This document shows, one piece after another, positions 42,075-50,772 of a stretch of DNA of 64,000 nt. The translations under genes were made by a program, and so were the position numbers. The notes under the pieces are model-generated. The model saw nothing but the letters and a program-made list of their open reading frames with translations. It was not told the DNA's origin and made no database searches. Position 1 is the first letter of the stretch, and each line of letters begins with the position of its first letter. This DNA comes from Mesorhizobium_B sp963522145. Lineage in GTDB: Bacteria > Pseudomonadota > Alphaproteobacteria > Rhizobiales > Rhizobiaceae. The DNA is taken from positions 186,001 through 250,000 of the forward strand of contig CAUQXI010000003.1 of assembly GCA_963522145.1 (NCBI GenBank), given 5' to 3'.

Positions 42075-43028
42075 TCAAAGCGGTGTGGCCGGTGGAACGA
42101 GCCTGAGCGCTTCCTCGAAGGCTTCCGCAGAGATGTCGGGCGCTGACCGCTCGGATGCGAGAACAAAGCAAGCCGCGGCAACGCCATGCCGGAGGGCGTC
42201 GCGCAGTGGAAGGCCCCGGAGCATGGCCGCGACAGTTGCGCCGGCCAGCGCGTCGCCGGCCCCTGTCGCATCCACGATATGCGAGGAAGGCGGCGGAGGG
42301 AGGCAGAATGATCCGTCAGCGTCGAATCCGATCACCGCTTCCCCGCCATTCGTGATGATCGCCGCCTCGAGCCCCAATCCACGCAGCTTCTCGATCCGCG
42401 TGTCTGCATCGGGGGCAGGGGAGGACAGCAGCGCATCGGCTTCGCGTTTGTTCATGAACAAGCAGCGCAATCGGGGCAGAAGCGGGCGCAAGCGCACGAC
42501 CTTTGCGGGGGAGATCGCCATTCCGAACAGCGGCTTGTCTGCCGTGAGCACTGCGAGCCGCTCGGTCGCTGCGAGCGGCAAGTTTGCGTCGCACAGAACC
42601 GCATCGGCTCCTTCGATCGCCCGGCGCAGCGTTGCCCGACGCATCTGGCGCGGAAATCCGGCTTCGTAGATTTCCATGTCCGCGAGCGCCGCAATCACCT
42701 CGCCGCCTTGATCGAGCAAAGCCGTGTAGCTCGCCGTCGCGCGATCCAGGAACACCACGGACAGGTCGGCGATGCCCGAGGCTTCCACGGTGTTCGCCAC
42801 CATCTCACCGATCGCGTCGCCGCCGCGCACCGAAAAGAGCGCACATTCTGTTCCACGGCGGGCAGCGGCCCGAAGCGCGTTGAACACGCCCCCGCCGACA
42901 TCCTCCCGCATCGCCCCCGGGTTCGATGCGCCCGGAACGAACGGAGCGAAAATTCGGCCGCGCCGGTCGACATGCGCTCCGCCCAAGCCGAGCAGCTTTG
43001 GCTGTGGATCGTTCATGCCGGCGCTCAT
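42075..43028 (-). CDS. psuK: PfkB family carbohydrate kinase, probable pseudouridine kinase
   Basis: The 317-residue protein is a ribokinase-fold kinase. GLGGAHVDRRGR is the N-terminal motif, VGGGVFNALRAAARRG the substrate region, and HIVDATGAGDALAGA carries the catalytic aspartate and anion hole. Its place just before psuG implies it makes pseudouridine 5'-phosphate, the PsuG substrate. Two ATGs (43028 and 43016) are possible and neither has a strong ribosome site. Confidence 0.85.
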   Translation of the reverse strand: MSAGMNDPQPKLLGLGGAHVDRRGRIFAPFVPGASNPGAMREDVGGGVFNALRAAARRGTECALFSVRGGDAIGEMVANTVEASGIADLSVVFLDRATASYTALLDQGGEVIAALADMEIYEAGFPRQMRRATLRRAIEGADAVLCDANLPLAATERLAVLTADKPLFGMAISPAKVVRLRPLLPRLRCLFMNKREADALLSSPAPDADTRIEKLRGLGLEAAIITNGGEAVIGFDADGSFCLPPPPSSHIVDATGAGDALAGATVAAMLRGLPLRDALRHGVAAACFVLASERSAPDISAEAFEEALRLVPPATPL

Positions 43029-43123
43029 AGCGCGAGGCAGGCGGAACGGCCACCGCCTTGCAACGATGGGGAAGCCGCTTCGTTGAGGGCGACCGATTGG
43101 AGCAACAACGAATGGAGCGCGCT

Positions 43124-43492
43124 ATGACACATCTCGATCAGGATGCGGCGGAAGCCTTCGATCCCCGGACCAACCGCGCCGGCGGCCAGGGGGGCGAGGC
43201 GGGAAGCGAAAGCGGTGTCGGGGGAACCGCAGAAACCGACCGCGATGCGCTTCAACCGGCGGATTACGGCACCACCGGCCGCGAAGCGCCGGAGCCGGGC
43301 GAATCAGAAGGGCATCAAGGCGGCCTCAGCGACAACGAGTCGGGCGATTCCGGTGGCGAGGGGGGTGGTCGTGAGCCCGTCGTTCAGCGTGATCGAGACT
43401 ATGATCCCGACGGAGATCGGTTCACCGGTAGCGACGGGCCATCAGCGCTGCCTGCGGACGCCGCTTCTGTCTCGCTTCGGCCACAGCCTTGA
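43124..43492 (+). CDS. Putative disordered acidic protein, function unknown
   Basis: GGAG six bases before the ATG at 43124 opens a 122-codon frame. The product is rich in Gly, Asp, Glu and Ser, has almost no hydrophobic stretches, and carries runs such as GGQGGEAGSESGVGG and DRDYDPDGDRF. It should be disordered. There is no signal peptide or known domain. High GC can create such frames by chance, so the gene is only moderately supported. It is divergent from psuK. Confidence 0.45.
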   Translation: MTHLDQDAAEAFDPRTNRAGGQGGEAGSESGVGGTAETDRDALQPADYGTTGREAPEPGESEGHQGGLSDNESGDSGGEGGGREPVVQRDRDYDPDGDRFTGSDGPSALPADAASVSLRPQP

Positions 43493-43585
43493 CCTCGTGT
43501 TGCGACGGGCGAGCGAATTCGACTTATTCCATTAAGCTGCCGACGCTATGAGTCGGACAGTTTTTCGTTTGAGGGATAGGTTTCC

Positions 43586-45439
43586 GTGCGCAGTCTCGTA
43601 TCTTGCTTGGCGATTGCTGCAACCCTGCTTGCCTCAGGCAGCGTGCCGGCCCTCGCTGGGGCGCTCGATGCCGTGCCGTTGCATGCGTTAGGACGCCGGC
43701 CGGCCCCGCGCTTTGTTGTTCCGCAGCCTGTGCAGGAGCCTGTGCGCAACACGGCTCCGACTCATGCGGCCACTCGTCCGTCCGTTCCTGCGGCCAAGAT
43801 TTCCTCCCCTGCCTACTACAACTACAAGGCCTTGCCGCTTGTCGCGGTGGATTTCTCGCGCCTCATGACCACTGGCAGTGTTGAGCAGGGCGACGGTGCG
43901 CAGCCGGCGCGCGCAGGCACCTGGAACTTTTCGGGGCTCGACGGCTATGCCTTGATGGCGGAGAAGCCGCTGGCCGACGCGCTGCTCGCCTTCTACGAAG
44001 CCGGGCCAGAGTCGCTCTGGCTTGAGGACGGTTTGCCAAACCAGCGCGCTCGTGACGCCATGGCCGTGCTTGCCGAGGCTGACACTTATGGCCTGGTGCC
44101 CTCCGACTACGCGGTGGCGCCTCCGCTGACGGAGTCGGCCAACAGCCCGGATGCGGTGCGCTTCGAGATGGCGCTGTCGGCACGTGTCCTGCGCTACCTG
44201 CGCGATGCGAGCGGCGGTCGCGTCGATCCCAACAAGCTGTCGGGCTACCATGACTTCGCGCCCAAGCCATTCGATGGGAAAGCGGAGCTCGCCCGCATGG
44301 GCCGTGCGAAGGACATCCGCGCCGCGCTGGAAGGCGCGCATCCGCGCATGCCGGAATTCCAGCGCCTTCGGGAAGCGCTGGTGAAGGCGCGTGAAAGCTC
44401 CGTTGACGCAGTCAGGGTCGATCCCCGGCTAACGCTCAAGCCCGGCGAATCGAACCCGGAACTGCCGAACTTCCTGAGAGCGGCGGCAAACAGCCTTCCT
44501 GCGGATGAACTGGAAGCCCAGGCAGCGCTGCTTACCGCGGGCAACACGGAGACTTACTCCGAAGACCTCGTTCCGGTCGTCAAGGCCGTGCAGAAGGCGA
44601 AAGGCCTGCGTCCCGACGGCGTCATCGGCCCGCGCACGGTCGCAGCGCTTGTCGGCGTGTCCGGCGAGCAGCGCGTGGAGAAGCTCGAGATCGCCATGGA
44701 GCAGCTGCGCTGGCTGCCCCGTGCGCTCGGCGAAACTCGCGTGTTCATCAACCAGCCCGCCTTCACCGCCGCCTATACCGAGGATGGCGTAGAGAAGCTG
44801 AAGATGCGCACGGTGATCGGCAGCAAGACGCATCAGACCACCTTCTTCTATGACCAGATCGAGCAGGTCGACTACAACCCTTACTGGGGTGTGCCGCAGT
44901 CCATCATCGTCAATGAGATGCTGCCCCGGCTGCGCAACGATCCCGGTTATCTCGACCGTGCCGGCTATGAGGTCACGGATGCGAAGGGCCGCAAGGTGCC
45001 GTCCAGCTCCGTCAACTGGGGAAGCTACGGAGCCAAGGTCCCGTTCAACGTCCGCCAGACGCCGAGCGAGGCGAATGCGTTGGGCGAGCTCAAGATTCTG
45101 TTCCCCAACAAGCATGCCATCTACATGCATGACACGCCCTCCAAGGACCTGTTCAAGCGTGACATGCGTGCTTTCAGCCACGGCTGCGTGCGGCTTTCCC
45201 AGCCGCGCGAGATGGCGGCTGCGGTGCTTGGAACCTCGGTCGAGCACGTCGCCGAGAAGCTGTCCAAAGGTCACTCGACGGAAAAGGTAAAGCGCCAGAT
45301 CCCGGTCTATGTCGCCTACTTTACCGCCTGGCCCGACGCTGCCGGAACGGTGGAATATTTCGACGACGTTTATGGCCGCGACAAGCATCTGGAAGAAGCG
45401 CTGACGGATACCGAAGCCGTGCGCGGCGCAAGCAGCTGA
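43586..45439 (+). CDS. L,D-transpeptidase (YcbB/LdtD-like)
   Basis: This 617-residue periplasmic enzyme makes 3-3 cross-links in peptidoglycan or links proteins to it. A signal peptide (residues 1-24) precedes a YcbB-like scaffold domain (about 100-280), a peptidoglycan-binding-1 motif VKAVQKAKGLRPDGVIGPRT, and a YkuD catalytic domain ending in FSHGCVRLSQP with catalytic C534. VDYNPYWGVPQSI and HAIYMHDTP are typical of the large class. The start is GTG at 43586 with GGGATAGG upstream. A terminator follows. Confidence 0.94.
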   Translation: MRSLVSCLAIAATLLASGSVPALAGALDAVPLHALGRRPAPRFVVPQPVQEPVRNTAPTHAATRPSVPAAKISSPAYYNYKALPLVAVDFSRLMTTGSVEQGDGAQPARAGTWNFSGLDGYALMAEKPLADALLAFYEAGPESLWLEDGLPNQRARDAMAVLAEADTYGLVPSDYAVAPPLTESANSPDAVRFEMALSARVLRYLRDASGGRVDPNKLSGYHDFAPKPFDGKAELARMGRAKDIRAALEGAHPRMPEFQRLREALVKARESSVDAVRVDPRLTLKPGESNPELPNFLRAAANSLPADELEAQAALLTAGNTETYSEDLVPVVKAVQKAKGLRPDGVIGPRTVAALVGVSGEQRVEKLEIAMEQLRWLPRALGETRVFINQPAFTAAYTEDGVEKLKMRTVIGSKTHQTTFFYDQIEQVDYNPYWGVPQSIIVNEMLPRLRNDPGYLDRAGYEVTDAKGRKVPSSSVNWGSYGAKVPFNVRQTPSEANALGELKILFPNKHAIYMHDTPSKDLFKRDMRAFSHGCVRLSQPREMAAAVLGTSVEHVAEKLSKGHSTEKVKRQIPVYVAYFTAWPDAAGTVEYFDDVYGRDKHLEEALTDTEAVRGASS

Positions 45440-45450
45440 GCAATGCGAGA

Positions 45451-45485
45451 GGGCGGTTCAAACCGCCGGTGCCTTTTTTTATTTT
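45451..45485 (+). terminator. Rho-independent terminator
   Basis: GGCGGT (45452-45457) pairs with ACCGCC (45462-45467) around a TCAA loop, and a TTTTTTT run follows at 45474-45480. It lies 12 bp after the L,D-transpeptidase stop. Confidence 0.8.
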
Positions 45486-45495
45486 CCGGGGAAAA

Positions 45496-45570
45496 TGGTG
45501 GGCGCGACAGGGATTGAACCTGTGACCCTTCGCGTGTGAAGCGAATGCTCTCCCGCTGAGCTACGCGCCC
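45496..45570 (-). tRNA. tRNA-Val (CAC anticodon)
   Basis: The minus strand gives a 75-base cloverleaf: acceptor GGGCGCG/CGCGCCC, D-arm GCTC...GAGC, anticodon stem TTCGC/GCGAA with loop TTCACAC (anticodon CAC, reads GUG), T-arm ACAGG-TTCAATC-CCTGT, discriminator A and encoded CCA (45496-45498). Confidence 0.97.
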
Positions 45571-45628
45571 GTTCGAAGCGCGTAAGCCCCGAAGCAGGCC
45601 GCGATATAGAGTGGCGTTCGAACCCGAG

Positions 45629-46330
45629 TCAAGCGCGCGACGCGCCCCGATCTTTCCCCGCATCGATGAGCCTTCGCGTGAGGCCCGGCGTCAGCTCATC
45701 ATAGTGTGAAATGACGATTGAAGGTTCGAACTCGCGCACCGGTCTGTCGGTGTAGCCGAAATCGACCGCCACAACGGGAATGCCGGCAGACTTTGCGGTT
45801 GTGATGTCGGTGCGCGAGTCGCCCACCATCACCGCGGCCTCCCCTTTGCCTCCGGCACGGGCGATGGTCTCGATCAGGTGCCGCGGATCCGGCTTGCGAA
45901 AGGGGAAGGTGTCCGCGCCGCAGATCGCGGAGAAATGCCCGCCGAGACCGAGGCCTTCCACGAGGCGCACCGCGAGCGCCTCGGGCTTGTTGGTGCAGAT
46001 CGCGAAAGTGAAGCCGTCCGCCTCATGGCGTGCGATCGCCTCCACAACGCCGGGATAGGGACGCGACGTGCCGGGAATTCGCTCAGAATAATGCGCAAGG
46101 AAGATTGCGGCGAGCCGCTCGAGTTCATCGGGGGAAAGCTTACGGCTGCGAAGCGCGTAAGCCCGTTCGATCATCGCGCGGCCGCCCATCCCGACATGGA
46201 AGCCGATGGCATCACGGTGGGCTGGTTCGATCCCTGCCGTTTCGAGGCAATGATTGAGGCTTTCCACGAGGTCGGGCGCGGTGTCGACCAGCGTGCCGTC
46301 GAGATCGAAAACGAGGATCGGCTGAACCAT
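45629..46330 (-). CDS. gph: Phosphoglycolate phosphatase
   Basis: The 233-residue HAD phosphatase matches Gph: nucleophile pair in VFDLDGTLVDTAPDL (D9, D11), cap region with NHCLETAG and HVGMGGRAMIERAY, FAICTNKPEALA, KPDPRHL and GDSRTDITTAKSAG. It removes phosphate from 2-phosphoglycolate, formed in DNA repair and oxygenase side reactions. The ATG at 46330 is preferred; the frame opens 24 codons earlier with an arginine-rich, non-family leader. It is divergent from rpiA. Confidence 0.92.
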   Translation of the reverse strand: MVQPILVFDLDGTLVDTAPDLVESLNHCLETAGIEPAHRDAIGFHVGMGGRAMIERAYALRSRKLSPDELERLAAIFLAHYSERIPGTSRPYPGVVEAIARHEADGFTFAICTNKPEALAVRLVEGLGLGGHFSAICGADTFPFRKPDPRHLIETIARAGGKGEAAVMVGDSRTDITTAKSAGIPVVAVDFGYTDRPVREFEPSIVISHYDELTPGLTRRLIDAGKDRGASRA

Positions 46331-46445
46331 TCGGGTGTCTTTCTGCCTGCATCCTCGCGATAGCCGCCGCCTTTGCCGCCCGCAAGTCGCGCGCTTTGCC
46401 ATGATGGGCGAGCAATGCTAGGAGCGCAGCCCTCCAGAGAGGGCG

Positions 46446-47150
46446 ATGCAGATGGACGGGAGGGCGTTGAAGGTCGAGGCAGCGCGGGTAGCGCTCGAAC
46501 AGGTCGAGCCCGGAATGAAGCTCGGCATAGGCACCGGCTCGACGGCAAACGAATTCATCCGCCTGCTTGGTGAGCGAGTTGCAGAGGGCCTGGAGGTCAT
46601 CGGCGTACCGACATCGGAGCGCAGTGCAGCGCTTTGCCGGGAACTTGGCATTCCGCTTTCCACCCTCGACCAGACGCCGGTGCTCGACCTTGCGATCGAT
46701 GGCGCCGACGAGTTCGATCCGCAACTCGCGCTCATCAAGGGAGGAGGGGGCGCGCTGTTGCGCGAGAAGATCGTGGCGGCGGCCGCCGCGCGCATGGTGG
46801 TGATTGCCGATGCCTCAAAGCAGGTCGATGCGCTCGGCCGGTTTCCGCTCCCGATCGAGGTCAACCAGTTCGGCCTTCGCGCGACAATGATCGCGGTCGA
46901 GAGAGCGGCGGAAGACCTTGGCTTGACCGGGAAACCGCAGCTGAGAATGAACAGCGAAAAGCCCTTTGTCACCGATGGGGGGCACCTGATCCTCGATGCA
47001 TCTTTTGGCCGCATTCCCGATCCAAGAGCCCTTTCCTCCGCGCTGCACGCCATTCCAGGCGTGGTCGAGCACGGGCTTTTTCTTGATATGGCCGACGTTG
47101 TGATCCTTGCCGCACCCACCGGAGTGATCACGATCAACCGGCCTTCCTGA
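46446..47150 (+). CDS. rpiA: Ribose-5-phosphate isomerase A
   Basis: RpiA interconverts ribose 5-phosphate and ribulose 5-phosphate in the pentose phosphate pathway. The 234-residue protein has LGIGTGSTANEF, TSERSAALCRELGIPL, DLAIDGADEFDP and KGGGGALLREKIVAAAA, with the catalytic aspartate and glutamate cluster intact. A second ATG two codons later (46452) is also possible. The order gph, rpiA, DUF2059 gene, gor is common in Rhizobiales. Confidence 0.95.
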   Translation: MQMDGRALKVEAARVALEQVEPGMKLGIGTGSTANEFIRLLGERVAEGLEVIGVPTSERSAALCRELGIPLSTLDQTPVLDLAIDGADEFDPQLALIKGGGGALLREKIVAAAAARMVVIADASKQVDALGRFPLPIEVNQFGLRATMIAVERAAEDLGLTGKPQLRMNSEKPFVTDGGHLILDASFGRIPDPRALSSALHAIPGVVEHGLFLDMADVVILAAPTGVITINRPS

Positions 47151-47201
47151 CTGCGCTTTGCTTTCAAACGACCTGATCTGCAAGACACGGAGTTTTCCCT
47201 T

Positions 47202-47774
47202 ATGATCTTCGCCGCACGTGGCTTCCGCGCATTGGCACTAGCTTCCGCGCTTGCATGGGTCGGCGCGCCGGCTCTCGCGCAGGATATTGCGGAGTCCCAC
47301 GTCAAGGCTGCGCGCGATGCCATCGCGTCGCTGAAGGCCACGGACACGTTCGACGCCATCCTTCCTGCCGCCGCCACGGCCCTCAAGGCCGAGTTGATCC
47401 GCAAGAACCCCGATCTGGAGTCGCTGATCGTGTCCACGGTGGACGAGAAGACGCTTGGTCTCGTGGCCCGGCGCGGCGATCTGGAACGCGAAGCGGCGCT
47501 GGCTTATGCCCGCGTGTTCACCGAGCCACAGCTCACCGAGATGGCGGCTTTCTTCAACTCGGAAACCGGCAAGAAGCTTCTCTCTGACGGAGGGATCGTC
47601 AATCGCGAGGTTGCAAAGGCTGCCGATATCTGGCGGCGCGGCGTGGCGCGTGATCTTGCCCAGGCGGTCGCCGAGACCATTGTCGCCGCGACGCCCGACA
47701 ATCCTGCGCCAGCACCTCAGGTCGCTCCCGCCGCGACTGCTCCCGCGGCCGGCGCACCTGCGCCCACTCCATGA
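47202..47774 (+). CDS. Secreted DUF2059 protein
   Basis: The 190-residue product starts with a signal peptide (cleavage near ALA-QD, residue 26). It carries the DUF2059 region (about 90-150) with ALAYARVFTEPQLTEMAAFFNSETG in two stretches and KLLSDGGIVNREV. The end is a Pro/Ala-rich tail (PAPAPQVAPAATAPA). DUF2059 proteins are periplasmic and of unknown role. It follows rpiA by 51 bp and is closed by a terminator at 47829. Confidence 0.85.
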   Translation: MIFAARGFRALALASALAWVGAPALAQDIAESHVKAARDAIASLKATDTFDAILPAAATALKAELIRKNPDLESLIVSTVDEKTLGLVARRGDLEREAALAYARVFTEPQLTEMAAFFNSETGKKLLSDGGIVNREVAKAADIWRRGVARDLAQAVAETIVAATPDNPAPAPQVAPAATAPAAGAPAPTP

Positions 47775-47828
47775 CGAGCGCGACGCGCATCCTATGATGC
47801 GCTGGTCCGCACAAGGATCGAGCCTTGC

Positions 47829-47860
47829 AAAGCCCGGCGATGCCGGGCTTTTCTTTGTTT
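47829..47860 (+). terminator. Rho-independent terminator between DUF2059 gene and gor
   Basis: AAAGCCCGGC (47829-47838) pairs perfectly with GCCGGGCTTT (47842-47851) around a 3-base GAT loop, with TTCTTTGTTT following. It implies gor has its own promoter or depends on read-through, since the gor ATG is only about 25 bp further on. Confidence 0.85.
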
Positions 47861-47884
47861 CAGCCATGCCCAAGGATTCGCCAG

Positions 47885-49279
47885 ATGCCCCCCTATGACT
47901 ACGACCTGTTTGTGATCGGCGGCGGCTCTGGCGGCGTGCGCGCGGCTCGTGTCGCAGCCTCGCTCGGCAAGCGGGTCGGTATCGCCGAGGAATACCGCTT
48001 CGGCGGCACCTGCGTGATCCGCGGCTGCGTACCGAAGAAGCTCTTCGTGTACGCCTCGCAATTTCCCGAAGCCTTCGAGGACGCGGCGGGCTTCGGCTGG
48101 ACCGTGCCTGAGGCGCGTTTCGACTGGCCCAGCCTGATCGCGGCCAAGGACAAAGAGGTCGCCCGGCTCGAGGGGCTCTATCGCTCGGGCGTCGATAAAG
48201 CGGGCGGAGACACCTTCATGTCCCGCGCCGTTCTGCTCGACGCTCACACCATCCGGCTGGAAGCCGAGAACCGCACCGTCACCGCCGACACGATCCTGAT
48301 CGCGACGGGAGGGCGGCCCAACCCGCATGCGTCGTTGCCAGGCCACGAGCACTGCATCTTCTCCGACCAGGCCTTTGCGCTGGAGAAACTCCCCAAGTCC
48401 ATCGTGATCGCGGGAGGCGGCTACATCGCGGTGGAATTCGCCAACATCTTCCATGGGCTTGGCGTCGAGACGACGCTGATCTATCGCGGCCAAGAAATCT
48501 TGCAGCACTTCGACCGTGACGTGCGCACCGCGCTCCATGAGGCGATGGCGAAGAAGGGCATCCGAATCCAGTGCAAGACCGTGTTCGATCGCATCGAGCG
48601 GCAACGGGACGGGCGACTGGTTGCCCACCTTTCCGATGGCGAGCCGATCATCGCCGATCAGGTGATGCTGGCGCTTGGCCGGATCCCGAACACATCAGGC
48701 CTGGGCTGCGAGGCGGCCGGTGTCGCGCTGGGAGCCGCCGGCGAGATCATCGTGGACGCGTATTCGCGCACCAGCGCCGACAACATCTTCGCCGTGGGCG
48801 ACGTGACGAACCGGATCCAGCTTACGCCGGTCGCGATCCATGAAGCGATGTGCTTCATCGAAACCGCCTTCAAGAACAATCCCACCAGGCCGGACCATGA
48901 CTGCGTCGCGACTGCCGTCTTTTCTCAGCCTGAGCTTGGCACGGTCGGCATGACGGAAGAGGAAGCGGGCAAGGCGCTTGCTGAGGTCGAAATCTATCGC
49001 GCCTCGTTCAAGCCGCTGCGCAACACCGTGTCCGGCCGCGACGAGCGGGTTCTGCTCAAGCTGGTGGTGGACGCCTCCACGCGCCAAGTGGTCGGCGCCC
49101 ATATGCTCGGCCCGGATGCCGGAGAAACCGCACAGCTTCTCGGCGTCGCGGTCAAGGCTAGGCTCACCAAGGACGATTTCGACCGCACCATGGCCGTGCA
49201 TCCCACGGCAGCAGAGGAACTGGTGACGATGTACCAGCCGAGCTACCGCCTTCGGAACGGCGAGCGCGTAGATGCGTGA
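47885..49279 (+). CDS. gor: Glutathione-disulfide reductase
   Basis: The 464-residue flavoenzyme reduces oxidised glutathione with NADPH. FAD-binding FVIGGGSGGVRAAR, the redox pair C43 and C48 in GGTCVIRGCVPKK, the NADPH motif GGGYIAVEFANIF with an arginine downstream (IYRGQEIL), FAVGDVTNRIQLTPVAI and the catalytic AVHPTAAEELV are all intact. The ATG at 47885 is preferred; an upstream frame start at 47825 would run through the terminator hairpin. Confidence 0.96.
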   Translation: MPPYDYDLFVIGGGSGGVRAARVAASLGKRVGIAEEYRFGGTCVIRGCVPKKLFVYASQFPEAFEDAAGFGWTVPEARFDWPSLIAAKDKEVARLEGLYRSGVDKAGGDTFMSRAVLLDAHTIRLEAENRTVTADTILIATGGRPNPHASLPGHEHCIFSDQAFALEKLPKSIVIAGGGYIAVEFANIFHGLGVETTLIYRGQEILQHFDRDVRTALHEAMAKKGIRIQCKTVFDRIERQRDGRLVAHLSDGEPIIADQVMLALGRIPNTSGLGCEAAGVALGAAGEIIVDAYSRTSADNIFAVGDVTNRIQLTPVAIHEAMCFIETAFKNNPTRPDHDCVATAVFSQPELGTVGMTEEEAGKALAEVEIYRASFKPLRNTVSGRDERVLLKLVVDASTRQVVGAHMLGPDAGETAQLLGVAVKARLTKDDFDRTMAVHPTAAEELVTMYQPSYRLRNGERVDA

Positions 49280-49292
49280 ACAGTCGGGCTGA

Positions 49293-49652
49293 TCAATCCT
49301 TTGACGGATCGTGGCCCCAGTTCATCAACGAATAGCGCCACGCGCTGTGCTCCTTGTCCTCCTTGGGCCCGCCTTGCGCCATATGTCGCTTGATGTAGCC
49401 GACGACCTTGGCCATGTGGCCGTAATCATCATCCGACAGGTCACCCTTCTTCTTGCGAAGGATCTCGACGATGCGTTTGCCGCTCTTGTGCCCGACGCTC
49501 TCGTCCTCGCCTTCGTTCGTCCAGCCGACTTCCTTTGACTCCGCCGTTTCGAGGAATTTTTCGATGGCGGAGGGCGTCATGTTCACCCACTCCTTGAACG
49601 CCTTGTAGGTCGCCGCCTGTTCGTTGTCGTCGGCATCCGGCTTTGTGACCAT
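49293..49652 (-). CDS. DUF3140 family protein
   Basis: The 119-residue protein carries the DUF3140 pattern: FKEWVNMTPSAIEKFLETAES, SVGHKSGKRIVEILRKKKGDL, DDDYGHMAKVVGYIKRHMAQGG and the closing WRYSLMNWGHDP. The family is small, hydrophilic and of unknown function; relatives are sometimes labelled DNA-binding. Its ATG overlaps the stop of the upstream small gene (ATGA), so the two are translated together. Confidence 0.85.
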   Translation of the reverse strand: MVTKPDADDNEQAATYKAFKEWVNMTPSAIEKFLETAESKEVGWTNEGEDESVGHKSGKRIVEILRKKKGDLSDDDYGHMAKVVGYIKRHMAQGGPKEDKEHSAWRYSLMNWGHDPSKD

Positions 49653-49960
49653 CAGGCATTCTCCTTGTTACGCTTGCGGGTTGCCGCAGCCCTCTTTGCG
49701 GAAGCGGAACGCTCCTCTGCTGTTCGGCTCGCAGATGCCTTGCCGCCCTTCTCGCCGCCCTTTTCGGAGGACTCATGCGTGTCGGGCTTGCCTCTGCCGG
49801 AGCCGGACTTGTTGCCGCCGCCGGACTCCTTGTTGACCGTCGCCCACGCCCGCCGCTCGGCTTCATCCTTGGGAACGCCGCGCTCCTCATAGCCTTCCTC
49901 GATATGCTCGGCCTTGCGCTTCTGCTTGTCGGTATATTTGTCCTTGTCGCCCTGGGGCAT
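49652..49960 (-). CDS. Small basic protein of the 'plasmid stabilization protein' type
   Basis: The 102-residue product starts MPQGDKDKYTDKQKRKAEHI, then EERGVPKDEAERRAWATVNK and a Gly/Ser/Lys-rich tail (SGGGNKSGSGRGKP, AAATRKRNKENA). The N-terminal half matches a family often labelled plasmid stabilization protein, a name with little experimental basis. The basic tail suggests nucleic-acid contact. The ATG at 49960 is chosen; the frame starts 23 codons earlier without family-like sequence. It overlaps the DUF3140 gene by one base. Confidence 0.78.
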   Translation of the reverse strand: MPQGDKDKYTDKQKRKAEHIEEGYEERGVPKDEAERRAWATVNKESGGGNKSGSGRGKPDTHESSEKGGEKGGKASASRTAEERSASAKRAAATRKRNKENA

Positions 49961-50088
49961 GGGGCAGTCCTCCGTTGAACGCGCGCAACGTTGCAGGTCG
50001 TCCATGCGTTCCCTTCCTGTTCCATCCACCCTGGGTGAGCCGGTGGCGCTGCCTTGCCCGGCCGCCGCCGCACCGGTAGAGCAGAGCC

Positions 50089-50772
50089 ATGCTGGAACAT
50101 CTCAAAGACAAGAACCGCATCTGGGCCGAGCGGAAGGTGGCGGCGGACCCCGGCTTCTTCACCCGCCTCGTCAATCAGCAGGCGCCCGAATATCTCTGGA
50201 TCGGCTGCGCCGACAGCCGCGTGCCGGCGAACGAGATCGTGGACCTCGACCCGGGCGAGCTGTTCGTCCACCGCAATGTCGCCAATCTCGCGCCGCCGCA
50301 GGATGCCAATTATCTCAGCGTGCTGCAATTCGCGGTGGATGTGCTGAAGGTGAAGCACATCATGGTGGTGGGCCATTACGGCTGCGGCGGGGTGAGGGCG
50401 GCGGTCGACGGGCAGCGCCGCGGTCTGGTGGACCACTGGCTGCATCCGATCCGCGAGGTCGCGCATGACCACCGGCACGAGCTGGAGGCCATTCCGGAAG
50501 AAGCAACGCGTCTCGACCGCCTCTGCGAACTGAACGTGATCCGCCAGGTGAAGAACGTGTCGTCGGATGTCTTCGTGCAGGATGCCTGGGCGCGGGGACA
50601 GGAGATCTCTGTCCACGGCTGGGTCTATTCTCTCCATACGGGCCTCGTGAACGACCTCGGCGTGACCGTGACCAAGCCGGAGGAGATGGATCGGCTGGAG
50701 GATGTGGCGCCGCTGACGGAGCTTGCGGAGCCATCGGCAAACCCTTCGAACACGTCGGAACATCAGTCATGA
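50089..50772 (+). CDS. can: Beta-class carbonic anhydrase
   Basis: The 227-residue enzyme interconverts CO2 and bicarbonate. The zinc ligands are C40, H96 and C99, with the catalytic dyad D42-R44 in IGCADSRVPANEIV; VGHYGCGGVRAAVDG follows. HRNVANLAPP, EQDAWARGQ-like VQDAWARGQ and VHGWVYSL complete the clade pattern. Its stop overlaps the next start (ATGATG), so a ParB-like protein is translated from the same message. Confidence 0.95.
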   Translation: MLEHLKDKNRIWAERKVAADPGFFTRLVNQQAPEYLWIGCADSRVPANEIVDLDPGELFVHRNVANLAPPQDANYLSVLQFAVDVLKVKHIMVVGHYGCGGVRAAVDGQRRGLVDHWLHPIREVAHDHRHELEAIPEEATRLDRLCELNVIRQVKNVSSDVFVQDAWARGQEISVHGWVYSLHTGLVNDLGVTVTKPEEMDRLEDVAPLTELAEPSANPSNTSEHQS

